NCBI GenBank assembly: GCA_014381385.1
Contig: JACNLR010000065.1
Span: 1 to 9,278, forward strand
DNA: 9,278 nucleotides
DNA from: Planctomycetota bacterium
Lineage (GTDB): Bacteria > Planctomycetota > Phycisphaerae > Phycisphaerales > SM1A02
Direction: 5' to 3'
Shown here piece after piece: positions 1 to 6,882 of this stretch. Both the position numbers and the translations under genes were made by a program. Numbering within the stretch: position 1 is the first letter of the stretch; each line of letters begins with the position of its first letter. The notes beneath the pieces are model-generated. The model had not been told where the DNA came from. It ran no database searches and was given only the letters and a program-made list of their open reading frames with translations.

Positions 1-847
1 GGTAATCGCACCAGAATTCGTACCATTGTTGGGCTTCGTCTTCGTGGCAGAACCACTCGATTTCCATCTGTTCAAACTCGCGGGAACGAAAGATGAAATT
101 TCGTGGGGTAACTTCATTGCGGAATGCTTTGCCGATTTGTGCAATACCAAACGGAACTTTGACTCGGGATGTGTCAACGACGTTCATAAAGTTCAGAAAA
201 ATACCTTGCGCTGTTTCAGGTCGTAAATATGCCTTATTGTCTTCTCCACCTGTTGCGCCAACAGTCGTGTCGAACATCAAACTAAATTGACGAGGTTCGG
301 TGAGGGTACCAACTTCTTTTGTGTCTGGCCCAACGATTCGTTCGAATGCATCGGTTGGTACATCGGTCAGCAATGAAGTTAAGTGTTCGTCACCGAGTGC
401 ATCTATTTTTTCGTATTTAGCCAGTAATTTCCTTGCTCGTTCTTCAGATTCTTCATCGCCTTCGATGAATGCGTACATCCTGCCTTCTCCGTTTGCATTT
501 GCGATGACTTCAAGGTGGTCGGCTCGGTACCTAGATTTTGTTTCTCGGCAATCAACCATCGGGTCATTAAAACCACCAACGTGTCCCGATGCTTCCCAGA
601 CTTTTGGATTTTGGATAATGGAAGAGTCAATGCCGACGATGCTCAGTGGCTTACCATCAGGACCCATTGGCGGGCAGTGCACCATGTCGTGCCACCAAGC
701 ATCGCGCAAGTTGTTTTTGAGTTCAGTGCCAAGTGGCCCATAATCCCAAAAACCATTTATTCCACCGTAGATTTCACTTGCTGGGAAAATAAATCCTCGG
801 CGTTTGCAGAGTGAAACGAGTTCTTCCATTGAAAATGTAGTTGTCAT
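1..847 (-). CDS. glyQS: Glycyl-tRNA synthetase, homodimeric (alpha2) type, 3' end cut by window edge
   Basis: Class II aminoacyl-tRNA synthetase that charges tRNA-Gly with glycine using ATP in the cytoplasm. The visible 282 residues begin MTTTFSMEELVSLCKRRGF and continue with FPASEIYGGINGFWDYGPLG, the typical N-terminus of the alpha2 GlyRS, not the alpha2beta2 form. Further on come VGGFNDPMVDC, the RPETAQGIF block (about residue 220) and class II motif 2 with FRNEVTPRNFIFR followed by SREFEQMEIEWF (about 246-270). Motif 3 and the anticodon-binding domain lie beyond the left edge. The start is ATG at 847; a second in-frame ATG at 829 (MEELVSL) aligns better with family starts as I know them. 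Neither has a clear Shine-Dalgarno sequence. It begins 10 bases after the pdxA stop, so it is very likely the third gene of the S1-pdxA-glyQS operon. Identity is secure; the exact start is not. Confidence 0.96.
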   Translation of the reverse strand, partial: MTTTFSMEELVSLCKRRGFIFPASEIYGGINGFWDYGPLGTELKNNLRDAWWHDMVHCPPMGPDGKPLSIVGIDSSIIQNPKVWEASGHVGGFNDPMVDCRETKSRYRADHLEVIANANGEGRMYAFIEGDEESEERARKLLAKYEKIDALGDEHLTSLLTDVPTDAFERIVGPDTKEVGTLTEPRQFSLMFDTTVGATGGEDNKAYLRPETAQGIFLNFMNVVDTSRVKVPFGIAQIGKAFRNEVTPRNFIFRSREFEQMEIEWFCHEDEAQQWYEFWCDY

Positions 848-857
848 ATTTGCAATT

Positions 858-1880
858 TTAGCACGCAGCGAAGTGACGAGTATCCGTAAGTTGGCAAGCA
901 AGTGAAATTGCGTGTTGAAGCGATGAGGCATCTGCAGTATCAGCACCAGCAATGTCAAAAGCCGTGCCGTGGTCAGGGCTCGTACGCACTATGGGTATCC
1001 CAACAGTCCAGTTTACGGCTGACTGGGCTGAAAGTAATTTGATAGGCAAGAGACCTTGGTCGTGATACATCGCAACGACTACATCGTACGGAGCAGCACG
1101 CGAAAAAATAGTGTCTGCTGGGAAGGGACCGTGCACATCAAGCCCGTTATTCCTTGCTACTTTTATTGCAGGGGAAACAATCCGCGATTCTTCATCGCCA
1201 AGAAGCCCGTTTTCACCAGCGTGGGGATTGAGTCCAGTGACAGCGATTTTCGGTCGTTTTATACCGATTTGTTTGCAGCCTAGGTCTGCTAAATCAATTG
1301 CGTCAAAGACTTTACCAATTGTAAGAACGTTGCGAATATCCATAAGAGGTATATGGCATGTTGCCAATACGACTCGCAACTTGTCTGATACAAACATCAT
1401 CGCGTGTCGCTTTGCTTTTGTTCTTGCTGCAAACAATTCTGTATGCCCTGGCCATTTGTATCCTGCGAGTGACCAGCTTTCCTTACAAATCGGTGCAGTT
1501 ACAATTCCATCAAGATGACGGGGGTGCGAAACTGGAAGCATCGCATCTGTGATTGCACTCTCGACCCAACGCTTTGAAACAATACCACCGAGTTTCGATG
1601 GTTTGTGTTTTAGAAATGGAAGGCCTTCTTCGCCATCATCGAGTACAACAATATTTGAAGTTATATTTTGTGAAGCACGTTCTGCATTTGCGTCAACTCT
1701 ATCCCACCTAGTTTGCAAATTGCACCTGTCTGCTGCAAGGGTTAGCGACTCGTTCGCTCCATAAATGACAAAACGAGCCTTGCTCGATAGCGCAGTGTTT
1801 TGCAGTGCTTTTGCGATTATTTCTGGCCCAATCCCTGCGGGGTCACCCATGGTTATGCCAATTATTGGCTTGGTATCCAT
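858..1880 (-). CDS. pdxA: 4-hydroxythreonine-4-phosphate dehydrogenase
   Basis: NAD-dependent cytoplasmic enzyme of the DXP-dependent pyridoxal 5'-phosphate pathway. It oxidises 4-phosphohydroxy-L-threonine, whose product decarboxylates and is condensed by PdxJ. At 340 residues it has the usual family length. The N-terminal signature PIIGITMGDPAGIGPEI is at residues 5-21. The three metal-binding histidines fit H176 (in ATCHIPLM), H220 (GLNPHAGENG) and H273 (YHDQGLLPIKL). The substrate-binding GHTE histidine is H146, and the C-terminal RTSPDHGTAFDIAG block is at 299-312. The ATG overlaps the last base of the upstream S1 stop codon (TAATG), which suggests translational coupling. Nothing appears truncated, and all key residues expected for activity are present. 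The gene lies between two translation genes, so it is probably expressed constitutively with them. Confidence 0.97.
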   Translation of the reverse strand: MDTKPIIGITMGDPAGIGPEIIAKALQNTALSSKARFVIYGANESLTLAADRCNLQTRWDRVDANAERASQNITSNIVVLDDGEEGLPFLKHKPSKLGGIVSKRWVESAITDAMLPVSHPRHLDGIVTAPICKESWSLAGYKWPGHTELFAARTKAKRHAMMFVSDKLRVVLATCHIPLMDIRNVLTIGKVFDAIDLADLGCKQIGIKRPKIAVTGLNPHAGENGLLGDEESRIVSPAIKVARNNGLDVHGPFPADTIFSRAAPYDVVVAMYHDQGLLPIKLLSAQSAVNWTVGIPIVRTSPDHGTAFDIAGADTADASSLQHAISLACQLTDTRHFAAC

Positions 1881-3058
1881 TACCCAATACCACCCTTAAG
1901 CGGACCGCTGCCAAACTTTTCTCGCAACTTTTTCATCGCTTTATCTTCTTCACGAAGGGGAGCGTCGTCACCTTCGCCGCTTTGCAACGCTTGCTTAAGT
2001 GAAAGAGCGATTCGTCTTGTTGCTGCATCGACAGACAGCACTTTGACTGTAACGACTTGTTTTTCTTTGACAACGTCTTTAGGTGATTTGATTCTGTGAT
2101 CCGCGAGTTCTGAAATATGTATGAGTCCTTCTGTGCCTGATCCTAGATCAACAAAAGCACCAAAGTCTGCAAGCCGCGTGACAGTACCTGTTACCATTTC
2201 TCCTTCTTCAATGGCTGCCATCGATGAAACGAAAGGGTCTTCCATAAGCTGTTTCATGCCAAATGCAATTTTTGGTTGGTCATTTGTTAGATCGATATCA
2301 AGGATTTGAATCTTGACTTGATCGCCGACTGCAACAAGCTTAGCAGGGTCAACATCGCGTTCCCACGTCATCTCTGATTTATGGATAAGGCCTTCAAGTC
2401 CACCAATATCTGCAAATGCACCGTAAGGTTGTACAGAAGTAATGGTGGCGTCATGTGTATCGCCAACGGTTAAGGTTTCAAGCATTTCTCCTTTTGCAGC
2501 TTCTCGTTCTGCAAAGAGGACTCTTTTTCGGCTTAAGACGATGCGGTTCGCGCGTCTGTCAAGTTCCATGACTTCGCAAGCCATTTTCTGACCAATCATG
2601 ATGTCAAGATCTGGTAGGTGGTGGATTGCAACTTGACCTGCAGGCATAAATGCTTTGTGGCCAGCGACTTCCATTTCTAAGCCACCTTTGTTTGTGCCTG
2701 TACAGTTTGCTTCGATAACGTGTCCTGTTTCAAGTGAATCCCATGTTGCCTTTTGAATTGCGCCTTTTCGAGAGAGTACGAGCATGCCATCTTGGTCAAC
2801 TCTTTCGACTATAAACTCTAGTGAATCCCCGACTTGTGGCAATTCTTCAAAGTGAGATTTTGGGCAAAAGCCCTGTTCCCGTGGTCCAAACTCGACAAGA
2901 ACATTGCGTCCGTGTAGAGCAGCGATGACACCAGCACGGGTCGATCGCCCTGAAGAGCCCTTTTGAGGTGTTTCATCGAGCATTTCTGCAAAACTTCCAT
3001 CGCCTATGGCAGCAAAAATTTCACTCTCTAAATCTTCATTAAACGATTGTTTAGCCAT
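1880..3058 (-). CDS. rpsA: 30S ribosomal protein S1, four-S1-domain form
   Basis: RNA-binding protein that helps mRNA bind the 30S subunit. From the ATG at 3058 it is 392 residues with four S1 (OB-fold) domains at about 40-98, 110-178, 199-270 and 287-357. Domain 2 (GLEMEVAGHKAFMPAGQV) and domain 3 (PYGAFADIGGLEGLIHKSEM, ending in GMKQLMEDPF) follow the E. coli S1 domains of the same number. Domain 4 has DFGAFVDLGSGTEGLIHISEL. The basic Gly-rich tail reads KLREKFGSGPLKGGIG. E. coli S1 has six domains and about 557 residues, so this is a shortened form. The frame stays open to a TTG at 3100, but that start adds an unlikely N-terminus; ATG at 3058 (MAKQSFNEDL) is preferred although no strong Shine-Dalgarno precedes it. 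It is the first gene of the operon with pdxA and glyQS. A general multi-S1 RNA-binding protein is the alternative. Confidence 0.93.
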   Translation of the reverse strand: MAKQSFNEDLESEIFAAIGDGSFAEMLDETPQKGSSGRSTRAGVIAALHGRNVLVEFGPREQGFCPKSHFEELPQVGDSLEFIVERVDQDGMLVLSRKGAIQKATWDSLETGHVIEANCTGTNKGGLEMEVAGHKAFMPAGQVAIHHLPDLDIMIGQKMACEVMELDRRANRIVLSRKRVLFAEREAAKGEMLETLTVGDTHDATITSVQPYGAFADIGGLEGLIHKSEMTWERDVDPAKLVAVGDQVKIQILDIDLTNDQPKIAFGMKQLMEDPFVSSMAAIEEGEMVTGTVTRLADFGAFVDLGSGTEGLIHISELADHRIKSPKDVVKEKQVVTVKVLSVDAATRRIALSLKQALQSGEGDDAPLREEDKAMKKLREKFGSGPLKGGIG

Positions 3059-3062
3059 TTGT

Positions 3063-3078
3063 ACATCGTACACGATGT
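3063..3078. repeat. Perfect 7-base inverted repeat beside the rpsA start
   Basis: ACATCGT and ACGATGT flank a two-base AC centre, and the element ends 4 bases upstream of the S1 ATG on the minus strand. A two-base loop is too tight for a good RNA hairpin, so an operator-type dyad in DNA is more plausible than an mRNA structure. The function is unknown. Confidence 0.5.
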
Positions 3079-3087
3079 CGATTTTTT

Positions 3088-3140
3088 GGGTTAGAACCAA
3101 TTAGGGTTAGACCCCACTAGGAGACGTTCGTAGGGTTAAG
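3088..3140. repeat. Three short GGGTTA(G/A) direct repeats
   Basis: GGGTTAGA occurs at 3088-3095 and again at 3104-3111, and GGGTTAAG occurs at 3133-3140. On the S1 coding strand these read as CTAACCC-type blocks. They lie 30 to 82 bases upstream of the S1 start codon, in promoter or 5'-leader territory. The repeat is seen directly; a protein-binding role is a guess. Confidence 0.4.
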
Positions 3141-3270
3141 ATGTGATTACGGATATTTTGCTGACACTTGCGTATCATTTTTGAGTCGCCGATTCACTGT
3201 AATAGAGCTTCGCATCGTGTATCATCGTGCCCAATCGTCGGTCGTTGGCGATTATTCATGTCTAGGAACT

Positions 3271-3275
3271 AAGGA
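3271..3275 (+). promoter_or_regulatory. Ribosome binding site of the pilM-like gene
   Basis: AAGGA ends 11 bases before the ATG at 3287. It is a reasonable though slightly distant Shine-Dalgarno match and supports that start, which also gives the family-typical N-terminus WGIEIGQFAIKAI at residues 8-20. Confidence 0.6.
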
Positions 3276-3286
3276 ACACAACAAAA

Positions 3287-5407
3287 ATGGCACATCCCTC
3301 CGCTGCTTGGGGTATCGAAATTGGACAGTTTGCGATCAAGGCTATTCGCCTTGAACGTGATGGTGATGACGTGCATGTAACGGATTTTTCCGTCATACCG
3401 CATCGCAAAGTTCTTTCAACACCCGACATTGATATTGCAGAAGTTACGCGCTTAAGCCTAGGACAATTTATTAGCGAAAAGAATTTGGAAGGTGAGCAAC
3501 TTGTCATTTCCGTTCCAGGGCACTTGGCATTTGCTCGTTTTGCAAAATTGCCACCGGTAAAAGCAAAAGCGCTACCAGACATTGTTAAATTTGAAGCAGT
3601 GCAACAAATTCCGTTTCCGATTGAAGATGTAGAGTGGGATTATGAAGCGTTCAGAGAGGAAGGTGCACCGGAACTTGAAGTTGGCATCTTCGCCATTACA
3701 CGGGAACGTGTGAACGAAAAACTTGACGTGTACAGTGAAGTTGGTCTGAGTCCTGAAACATTAACACTAAGTCCAGTTGCGTTGTTTAACTCAATGAATT
3801 ATGACTTAGAGTTGGGTAACGCTACTTCACCAATTGTTTTTATAGATATTGGCACGCAAGCGACTGACGTTATTATTGCAAACGGCGATCGCTGTTGGAT
3901 ACGCACGTTCCCGCTTGGTGGAACCCATTTTACAGAGGCAATTGCTAAGGCATTTAAGATTTCGTACGCAAAAGCGGAACGCCTTAAAATTGAATCTGCA
4001 AGTAGTAAGTATGCGAAGCAAATTATGCAAGCGATGCGCCCTGTCTTTTCAGACTTGCTTCAAGAACTCCAACGTTCGATGAGTTATGCAGCTTCGATGG
4101 GCGAGTTAACTGAAATGATTGGCATTGGCTCAACTTTTAAAATTCCAGGATTGCGAAAATTTATTGGTCAACAGCTACAAGTAAATGTGACTCGACTAGA
4201 CGAGTTTAAACGCGTTGATGTTGGTGGCAGGGAAGCGACTACGTTTGCAGAAAACTGCGTAAACCTCGCAACAGCCTATGGCCTTGCTTTGCAAGGAGTT
4301 GGCCTTGGACAAATCGATATTAATTTAGTGCCAGCGGCAGTCTTAAGAGAACAAATGTGGCACAACAAAACGAAGTGGTTTGTTGCTGCTGCGAGTATTA
4401 TCGTTGTTGGAAGTGCGCTCTCAATTCTTGGGCCGTTTTTACAAGAACGGCAACTTCGCGATCAAACACCAAATGAAGTTACGAACGTAATCCGAGATGG
4501 TAAAAAACTCGTTGGAGATTTTGGAAAAGCAGAAAAGAATGGACGAGTTGGCGATGAGGCTGCGCAACTTCTAACCCTTTTTGATTACAGAAATGTTTGG
4601 CCGTTTGTCGTACAAGATTCTGCTGACGCGCTCGCAGCTGCTGGGCCATCAAATCGCAATATGTTACTTGGTGACTTTTTAAACATGTTCCCAGAAGCAA
4701 CTAATCGACCGCTCGTTCAGCTGTATTTTCTCGATGGCACCCTCGCTTCGGGAGTTGGAGACGGAATTTCGACTATATCCGTTTCTATGGAAGTGGAACT
4801 TAGCCACGCCGATCCAATCAACTTTTTAACTTCGACAGTTGCAAAATGGCTTACGGACAATGCGCTGCCAGAAGGCAATCGTGAAAACGTGCCTTACACA
4901 ATCGTTGCGAATTCAGTGAGTTGCAATCCTTCTCTTCTTGTTACCCTCACGGGCTCGGACTTTTACGTGCCAGAGGGTTCTGCTCGAAGTGGCTCGGGCC
5001 GAGGCAGTGGAAGAGGCAGGGGAAATAACCGAGGTAACGGTCGTAGCGGAAGCGGCGGCGGACCTGTTGGCAGCAGTGGTGGTGGACCCGTTGGCATGAG
5101 TGGGGGCAGTGGCGGGGCAAGAGGTGGCAACTCAGGTGGAGCGCCTCGCGGAAATGATGGTGGACTTCGGGGTAATAGCGGGGGAGAACCTGCACCACCA
5201 GAGCCAGAAGAATCAAATATTCCATTCAAAGAAGTCACGATTGGTACGCTTGATGAACTTGCGCCGTTGCCTAAGCATACCGATCCTCAGTTGCATCCCG
5301 AAGATATTGAGTGGTACAGAGCTACTATCACATTTGACGTTGAAATTGCAGCGCAACCCGAAACAATTCCAAACACACCGGAACCCCCACGGGGAGGTAG
5401 AAGATGA
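3287..5407 (+). CDS. pilM: PilM-like actin-fold ATPase fused to a PilN-like membrane/periplasmic domain
   Basis: The first ~340 of 706 residues are a PilM domain, the cytoplasmic actin-like protein that anchors the inner-membrane platform of type IV pili (GspL in type II secretion). Visible blocks are WGIEIGQFAIKAI (8-20, phosphate-1 region), the LPDIVKFEAVQQIPFP block (96-111), FIDIGTQATDVII (185-197, phosphate-2) and MIGIGSTFKIPGLRKFI (277-293, adenosine region). INLVP at 345-349 follows, the motif that normally opens PilN and binds PilM, then one membrane segment (about 364-383). The periplasmic part (384-706) is broken by a Gly-rich tract at 567-633. Usual PilM length is about 350, so this is a natural PilM-PilN fusion. 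Phosphate-1 reads EIGQ, where many homologues have DIGS. The stop overlaps the next start (ATGA), indicating coupling. The PilM part is secure; the PilN assignment rests on INLVP, topology and position. Confidence 0.88.
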   Translation: MAHPSAAWGIEIGQFAIKAIRLERDGDDVHVTDFSVIPHRKVLSTPDIDIAEVTRLSLGQFISEKNLEGEQLVISVPGHLAFARFAKLPPVKAKALPDIVKFEAVQQIPFPIEDVEWDYEAFREEGAPELEVGIFAITRERVNEKLDVYSEVGLSPETLTLSPVALFNSMNYDLELGNATSPIVFIDIGTQATDVIIANGDRCWIRTFPLGGTHFTEAIAKAFKISYAKAERLKIESASSKYAKQIMQAMRPVFSDLLQELQRSMSYAASMGELTEMIGIGSTFKIPGLRKFIGQQLQVNVTRLDEFKRVDVGGREATTFAENCVNLATAYGLALQGVGLGQIDINLVPAAVLREQMWHNKTKWFVAAASIIVVGSALSILGPFLQERQLRDQTPNEVTNVIRDGKKLVGDFGKAEKNGRVGDEAAQLLTLFDYRNVWPFVVQDSADALAAAGPSNRNMLLGDFLNMFPEATNRPLVQLYFLDGTLASGVGDGISTISVSMEVELSHADPINFLTSTVAKWLTDNALPEGNRENVPYTIVANSVSCNPSLLVTLTGSDFYVPEGSARSGSGRGSGRGRGNNRGNGRSGSGGGPVGSSGGGPVGMSGGSGGARGGNSGGAPRGNDGGLRGNSGGEPAPPEPEESNIPFKEVTIGTLDELAPLPKHTDPQLHPEDIEWYRATITFDVEIAAQPETIPNTPEPPRGGRR
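4985..5185 (+). repeat. Gly/Arg/Ser-rich low-complexity insert in the PilM-PilN fusion
   Basis: The coding sequence for residues 567-633 is almost entirely Gly with Arg, Ser and Asn. It includes a tandem 8-residue repeat, GGGPVGSS then GGGPVGMS, at 5054-5101. Glycine codons are mixed (GGT, GGC, GGA, GGG), so this is not a simple recent microsatellite expansion. The insert lies between two parts of the predicted periplasmic domain and is probably a flexible linker. Confidence 0.8.
5391..5397 (+). promoter_or_regulatory. Strong ribosome binding site of the PilO-like gene
   Basis: GGGGAGG sits 6 bases before the ATG at 5404, inside the last codons of the upstream gene. It is the best Shine-Dalgarno in the window and fixes the start that overlaps the upstream TGA stop. 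Confidence 0.75.
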
Positions 5408-6849
5408 GCAAGAAAAAAGGCCTCGATTTAGATACACAGAAAATCATCGCTTGGTGTAAGGGAAATATTGTTCTCGTCATTCTTATAATTGTCAGTATTG
5501 CCTCCATTGTAGGTTTTCCAAAAATGGCAGCTACGATGGAAGACGATTTGCGTGGCAAACTAAAGGACCGTGCGAACAAGTTTTCTGAATTGGATAAATT
5601 TGCCCAAACAAAAATTTCACTCCCTGCAAGTGATGAGTCGTCAAGGGAAGTCGTGAACCAGGCGCTCATTGATGAGTATGTTGTAGTAACTGGTGAGATT
5701 ATCGAAGAAGCGCAAAAGGTTATCCAGACTGCAATCGAATTGAACTCCAAAGAGTACCAAGTTCTTTTTGCGGGCGAGTTATTTCCATCCCCAACGCAAG
5801 CGCAAATGGAAACGCTCCCGCAACTTTTCTACAGACAGTTAGAAAAGAAATACAAAGATTTACTAACGATGGTTCGCGCGGGTTCGCCAACATCGCGCGA
5901 AGAACTCGTTGCCTCGCTTGAGGACGAACGAATTCGTTTTATGGATTCCCATCTAAGTACAAAGCAAGACGCTGACCTAACACAAGAACAACGTAGTAGT
6001 TTGGAAAAACATCTGTCGAAAATTCGTATGACGACATTGCGAACGCATGCACAAGATATCGGTTTGTATCTTGAAGAATCTACCTTAGACATACCTACGT
6101 TCTCACTCACGGTCATTCCAAGTGTTGGGAAATTATTTGTATGGCAATGGAGATACTGGGCAGTGGCTGATGTTCTTGGATCAATTGCCTCCATCACCGA
6201 CAGGCAGTCTGAACCCCCCTCTCCAGTCACACAAGTCATCTCACTGGAAGTATTAGCCCTACCGGCAATCACTGGAGAGGCGCCAAAGGGAGGCGCAGGC
6301 AACAGTGGTTCGGGAGGTTCAGGCGGTGGATTCGGAGGCAATTCGGGCGGTGGGAATAATAATGGCGGCCCACTGGGTGCTCCCCTTGGAGGTCCCCTTA
6401 CAAGTGGAGGCGACGGTGGGCCAACGTTTTTTGGAGGTCCCGGAGGTCCAGGAAAACCAACAGGTCCAAAACCACCAACGCCTCCTCCACCAAGGGGTGG
6501 AAATGATCGAGGAAACGATGGAGAGGGTTCACTTGCAGATTCATTTACGGGTCGAACCAGCGGTGAGCTTTTTGACGTGCTACAAGTCCGCGTTTCGATG
6601 ATTGTTGATACGCAGCGTATTCCAACCATCCTCGATGGATTCGCAAGATACAATTTCTTTACCGTCATTGACTTAGAACTGCAACCAGCAGATAAGTTTT
6701 TGGCATTAGATGATGGGTACGATTATGGGTATGCTTCTGTTTCTCAAATGACAGTGGTCTTTGAAGCAGCATGGCTTCGCTCATGGACGACTGAATATAT
6801 GCCAGACGAAGTGAAGACTATGTTGGGTATGCAAATTGAAACAGAGTAA
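5404..6849 (+). CDS. Single-pass inner-membrane protein, PilO/GspM-like, with Gly/Pro-rich insert
   Basis: The 481-residue protein opens with a short Lys-rich cytoplasmic tail (MSKKKGLDLD), one membrane helix at about 20-37 (NIVLVILIIVSIASIVGF), then a long mostly helical charged region (40-220). A central domain contains FVWQWRYWAVADVLGSI (245-261). A Gly/Pro/Asn-rich tract occupies 294-375. A C-terminal alpha/beta domain (386-481) contains VSMIVDTQRIPTILDGFARY. N-terminal helix, coil and C-terminal alpha/beta domain, right after a PilM-PilN gene, match PilO of type IV pili or GspM of type II secretion. PilO is usually about 200 residues, so this one is much larger. Verrucomicrobial Amuc_1100-type pilus-associated proteins are a possible relative; I raise this from memory of their architecture, not from alignment. 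The CDS is certain, and the PilO role is inferred from topology and context. Confidence 0.65.
   Translation: MSKKKGLDLDTQKIIAWCKGNIVLVILIIVSIASIVGFPKMAATMEDDLRGKLKDRANKFSELDKFAQTKISLPASDESSREVVNQALIDEYVVVTGEIIEEAQKVIQTAIELNSKEYQVLFAGELFPSPTQAQMETLPQLFYRQLEKKYKDLLTMVRAGSPTSREELVASLEDERIRFMDSHLSTKQDADLTQEQRSSLEKHLSKIRMTTLRTHAQDIGLYLEESTLDIPTFSLTVIPSVGKLFVWQWRYWAVADVLGSIASITDRQSEPPSPVTQVISLEVLALPAITGEAPKGGAGNSGSGGSGGGFGGNSGGGNNNGGPLGAPLGGPLTSGGDGGPTFFGGPGGPGKPTGPKPPTPPPPRGGNDRGNDGEGSLADSFTGRTSGELFDVLQVRVSMIVDTQRIPTILDGFARYNFFTVIDLELQPADKFLALDDGYDYGYASVSQMTVVFEAAWLRSWTTEYMPDEVKTMLGMQIETE
6283..6528 (+). repeat. Gly/Pro/Asn-rich low-complexity tract in the PilO-like protein
   Basis: The coding sequence for residues 294-375 runs from Gly/Ser/Asn-rich to Gly/Pro-rich and ends in a Pro run (PPTPPPPRGG). 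It separates the central domain from the C-terminal alpha/beta domain and is probably an extended, flexible periplasmic linker. Confidence 0.8.
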
Positions 6850-6882
6850 TACACGCATTACAGCAGATTGGATGTTTTGTAG

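Larger units (their letters stand above)
3059..3286. promoter_or_regulatory. Divergent intergenic region between rpsA and pilM-like genes
   Basis: This 228-base noncoding stretch must hold the promoters of both the leftward S1 operon and the rightward pilus-type genes. I could not identify convincing -35/-10 pairs for either direction. It contains a short inverted repeat next to the S1 start, three GGGTTA-type repeats, and two CATCGTG copies at 3213-3219 and 3223-3229. Its regulatory role follows from gene orientation only. Confidence 0.5.

Noticed and set aside
26..814. Several plus-strand open frames in the first 800 bases
   Set aside because: The minus strand across this stretch encodes an unmistakable glycyl-tRNA synthetase, so these are shadows.
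3059..3100. Extended S1 reading frame starting at TTG 3100 (14 extra residues)
   Set aside because: The start is TTG without a Shine-Dalgarno, and the extra N-terminus does not resemble S1. The ATG at 3058 gives a natural start.
3101..3111. TTAGGGTTAGA resembling a telomeric repeat
   Set aside because: Only two to three spaced copies in a bacterial intergenic region; not a tandem telomeric array.
4963..5238. Pro/Leu-rich minus-strand open frame opposite the PilM-PilN Gly tract
   Set aside because: Same antisense artefact of Gly codons; no independent coding evidence.
5829..6668. Long minus-strand open frame rich in Pro, opposite the PilO-like gene
   Set aside because: It is the antisense reading of a Gly-rich coding tract (Gly codons read as Pro on the other strand), with no start signal or family resemblance.
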